The translations under genes were made by a program, and so were the position numbers. The notes beneath the pieces were generated by a model. That model was given only the letters and a program-made list of their open reading frames with translations, made no database searches and was not told the DNA's origin. From Carboxylicivirga taeanensis (GTDB lineage: Bacteria > Bacteroidota > Bacteroidia > Bacteroidales > Marinilabiliaceae), in assembly GCF_051851475.1 (NCBI RefSeq), contig NZ_JBPUSJ010000004.1, positions 186,001 to 250,000 of the forward strand: a DNA stretch of 64,000 nucleotides, read 5' to 3'. This document shows positions 62,351 through 64,000 of the stretch, one piece after another (position 1 is the first letter of the stretch; the number at the start of each line of letters is the position of its first letter).

Positions 62351-63988
62351 ATGAAATTCAAATATTTAAAATATATCTTATTTGTCTTTGCGACAAGTTT
62401 GTGCAGTTGCTCAGATTGGCTGGATACGATGCCTAAAGACCGCGTATCAGACAAACTGGCCTGGGAAAGCTATGAGAGTATTAATATCTACCTGAACGGA
62501 TTTTACCCTTATATCGATCGATATGGCAATTTTGGTAATTCTCAGTTCAAAGGGAGCATGACCGAAGGTCTGACGGAAACTTTGAAATATGGTTCATACG
62601 CTCTAGGTCCGAAAGCGGGTGATGCGAACGCTTATGTTTTTACTCCAGAAACCATGTCGCCAACCGGTAACCTTTTAGATACCTGGAGTACAACCTATGA
62701 GCGCATTCGTCGCGTAAATGAGTTTCTAGTAGGTTTGAGTAAGTACTCTCAATTAGACGAAGAGGATAATAATGTGGTGGAAGGCCAGGCACTTTTCTTC
62801 AGAGCCTTTTTGTATTTCCAGCTGGCGAAGCGTCACGATGGGGTTATTCTGTACACTAACATGGACTTACAGAAAGATAAGCCACGTGCAACAGCCGCGG
62901 AAACCTGGAATTTAATTGAAGAGGATTTGGATAGAGCGGCTGAATTGCTACCGGCCGAATGGACTGGTTCTGAAAAGGGCCGCATCACTAAAGGAGCAGC
63001 CTGGGCCTTTAAATCCAGGGCCATGTTGTACGCTAAGCGTTGGCAAAGTGCCAAAGATGCTGCCACCAAAGTTATAGAGCTTGGTAAATATAGCCTTGTC
63101 GATAATTATGCAGAGGCTACAGTTGGTAATAATACGGAGTCTATACTTGAATATAATTACCAGATTCAAGGACCAAATCACTCTTTCGACAAAGATTATG
63201 CAACCTTTGGTGAGATTGAGAACCAAGGTGGCAGTGGAACACCTACTCAGGAAATGGTGGAGAGTTACGAGCATAAGGATGGTGGTTCAGTAGACTGGAG
63301 TGCCTGGCATACAGAAGGAGGTACAACAACAACTCCTCCTTACCAGGAGTTAGATCCCCGCTTTCATGCAACAGTTATTTACAACGGATGTACCTGGATG
63401 GACAATGTAATGGAAAACTGTGTGGATGGAACATTTGGGCGTTACATGGGCTATCGCGATGAAACGTATGCTCAGGGTCGAACAACAACCGGTTATTACT
63501 TGCGCAAGTTCCGTGATGAGTCAAATACTGATTTAGTAACTTACAAGAGCACGCAAACATGGGTTGAGCTGCGTTTAGCTGAGGTGTATTTAAACCGCGC
63601 AGAAGCTAACTATCACCTCAATAAAAGTGGTGAGGCAGTGGCGGACTTAAACGTGGTAAGAACACGTAATGGTTTCGGTATACCTGCATTGGCTCCTATT
63701 TCTGGGGGTGAATTATTCAAAGCCATCCGTCAGGAACGTAAAGTTGAATTGGCTTACGAAGGACATTTGTATTGGGACATGCGCAGATGGAAATTGGCTC
63801 ATGTTGAGTACAATAACTACCGGGTGCATGGTCTGAAAATTACTCCTAGCGGCAGTGGTTACAATTACCAATATGTGGATTGTGACTTGCAGGATCGTAA
63901 GTTTTTAGAGAAGAGTTATGTGTTACCTGTTCCTTACGATGAACTGGCTAATAACTCAGCCATTGAACAATATGATGAATGGAAATAA
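62351..63988 (+). CDS. SusD/RagB-family glycan-binding lipoprotein
   Basis: 545 residues, complete. The lipoprotein signal (TSLCSC) puts the mature Cys near residue 19-21. SusD motifs are visible: an N-terminal DWLDTMPKDRVSD, TPR-like helices (AAELLPAEWTGSEKGRITKG, AWAFKSRAMLYAKRWQSA), and the C-terminal signature RQERKVELAYEGHLYWDMRRWK near residue 470. It sits on the outside of the outer membrane over the SusC channel. It differs from the truncated SusD at the left edge and belongs to a separate system. Downstream genes would be beyond the window. Confidence 0.96.
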   Translation: MKFKYLKYILFVFATSLCSCSDWLDTMPKDRVSDKLAWESYESINIYLNGFYPYIDRYGNFGNSQFKGSMTEGLTETLKYGSYALGPKAGDANAYVFTPETMSPTGNLLDTWSTTYERIRRVNEFLVGLSKYSQLDEEDNNVVEGQALFFRAFLYFQLAKRHDGVILYTNMDLQKDKPRATAAETWNLIEEDLDRAAELLPAEWTGSEKGRITKGAAWAFKSRAMLYAKRWQSAKDAATKVIELGKYSLVDNYAEATVGNNTESILEYNYQIQGPNHSFDKDYATFGEIENQGGSGTPTQEMVESYEHKDGGSVDWSAWHTEGGTTTTPPYQELDPRFHATVIYNGCTWMDNVMENCVDGTFGRYMGYRDETYAQGRTTTGYYLRKFRDESNTDLVTYKSTQTWVELRLAEVYLNRAEANYHLNKSGEAVADLNVVRTRNGFGIPALAPISGGELFKAIRQERKVELAYEGHLYWDMRRWKLAHVEYNNYRVHGLKITPSGSGYNYQYVDCDLQDRKFLEKSYVLPVPYDELANNSAIEQYDEWK

Positions 63989-64000
63989 CTATTAGACTAT

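Noticed and set aside
1..64000. Transposase, integrase, phage or plasmid genes
   Set aside because: None recognised, and no terminal inverted repeats or target duplications were seen around the broken genes.

Overview
The window looks like a glycan-degrading Bacteroidota genome, probably a marine or other salt-adapted member of the Bacteroidales/Marinilabiliales. This rests on SusC/SusD pairs, hybrid two-component regulators, many exported glycosidases with lipoprotein signals, an arylsulfatase, and TAnnTTTG-type promoter elements. The genus cannot be fixed from sequence alone. I see no rRNA or tRNA genes, no CRISPR array and no transposase.

Layout. 1-7926: end of a polysaccharide utilisation locus (5'-truncated SusD, a GH20 hexosaminidase, a hybrid sensor). 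8070-14117: a signalling island (CheY-like receiver, methyl-accepting chemotaxis protein, Crp/Fnr regulator, multi-PAS histidine kinase). 14207-31956: a second hybrid sensor divergent from a six-gene enzyme operon (GH2, S1 sulfatase, GH29, GH27, GH2, GH20). That enzyme set fits a sulfated, fucosylated, galactose- and N-acetylhexosamine-containing glycan of mucin or keratan-sulfate type. 32305-35944: three genes that make a plausible lysine degradation route to 2-hydroxyglutarate. 36068-42399: small and poorly known genes, including a striking 21-bp-period tandem array (37588-37880) upstream of an unrecognised helical protein. 42514-47521: a CPBP membrane protease, LuxR-type regulators, a 7TMR-DISM kinase/response-regulator pair and a SnoaL-like protein.

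47739-51480 looks like a decaying beta-glucan disaccharide locus. The C-terminal part of a hybrid regulator and the C-terminal part of a GPH sugar symporter meet head to head, both lacking their N-termini, and the following GH94 phosphorylase is frameshifted at a G6 tract. 51616-51873 is a compact, possibly real, 66-codon gene with its own palindrome and hairpin.

52314-63988 is one plus-strand operon: ROK regulator, exported FAD oxidoreductase, Tat-exported DUF4434 protein, sugar-porter MFS, N-acylglucosamine 2-epimerase-like protein, SusC, SusD. It appears to continue past the right edge. Its logic is outer-membrane capture by SusCD, periplasmic processing, inner-membrane import by the MFS protein and cytoplasmic epimerisation, with the ROK protein as the likely inducer-sensing repressor.
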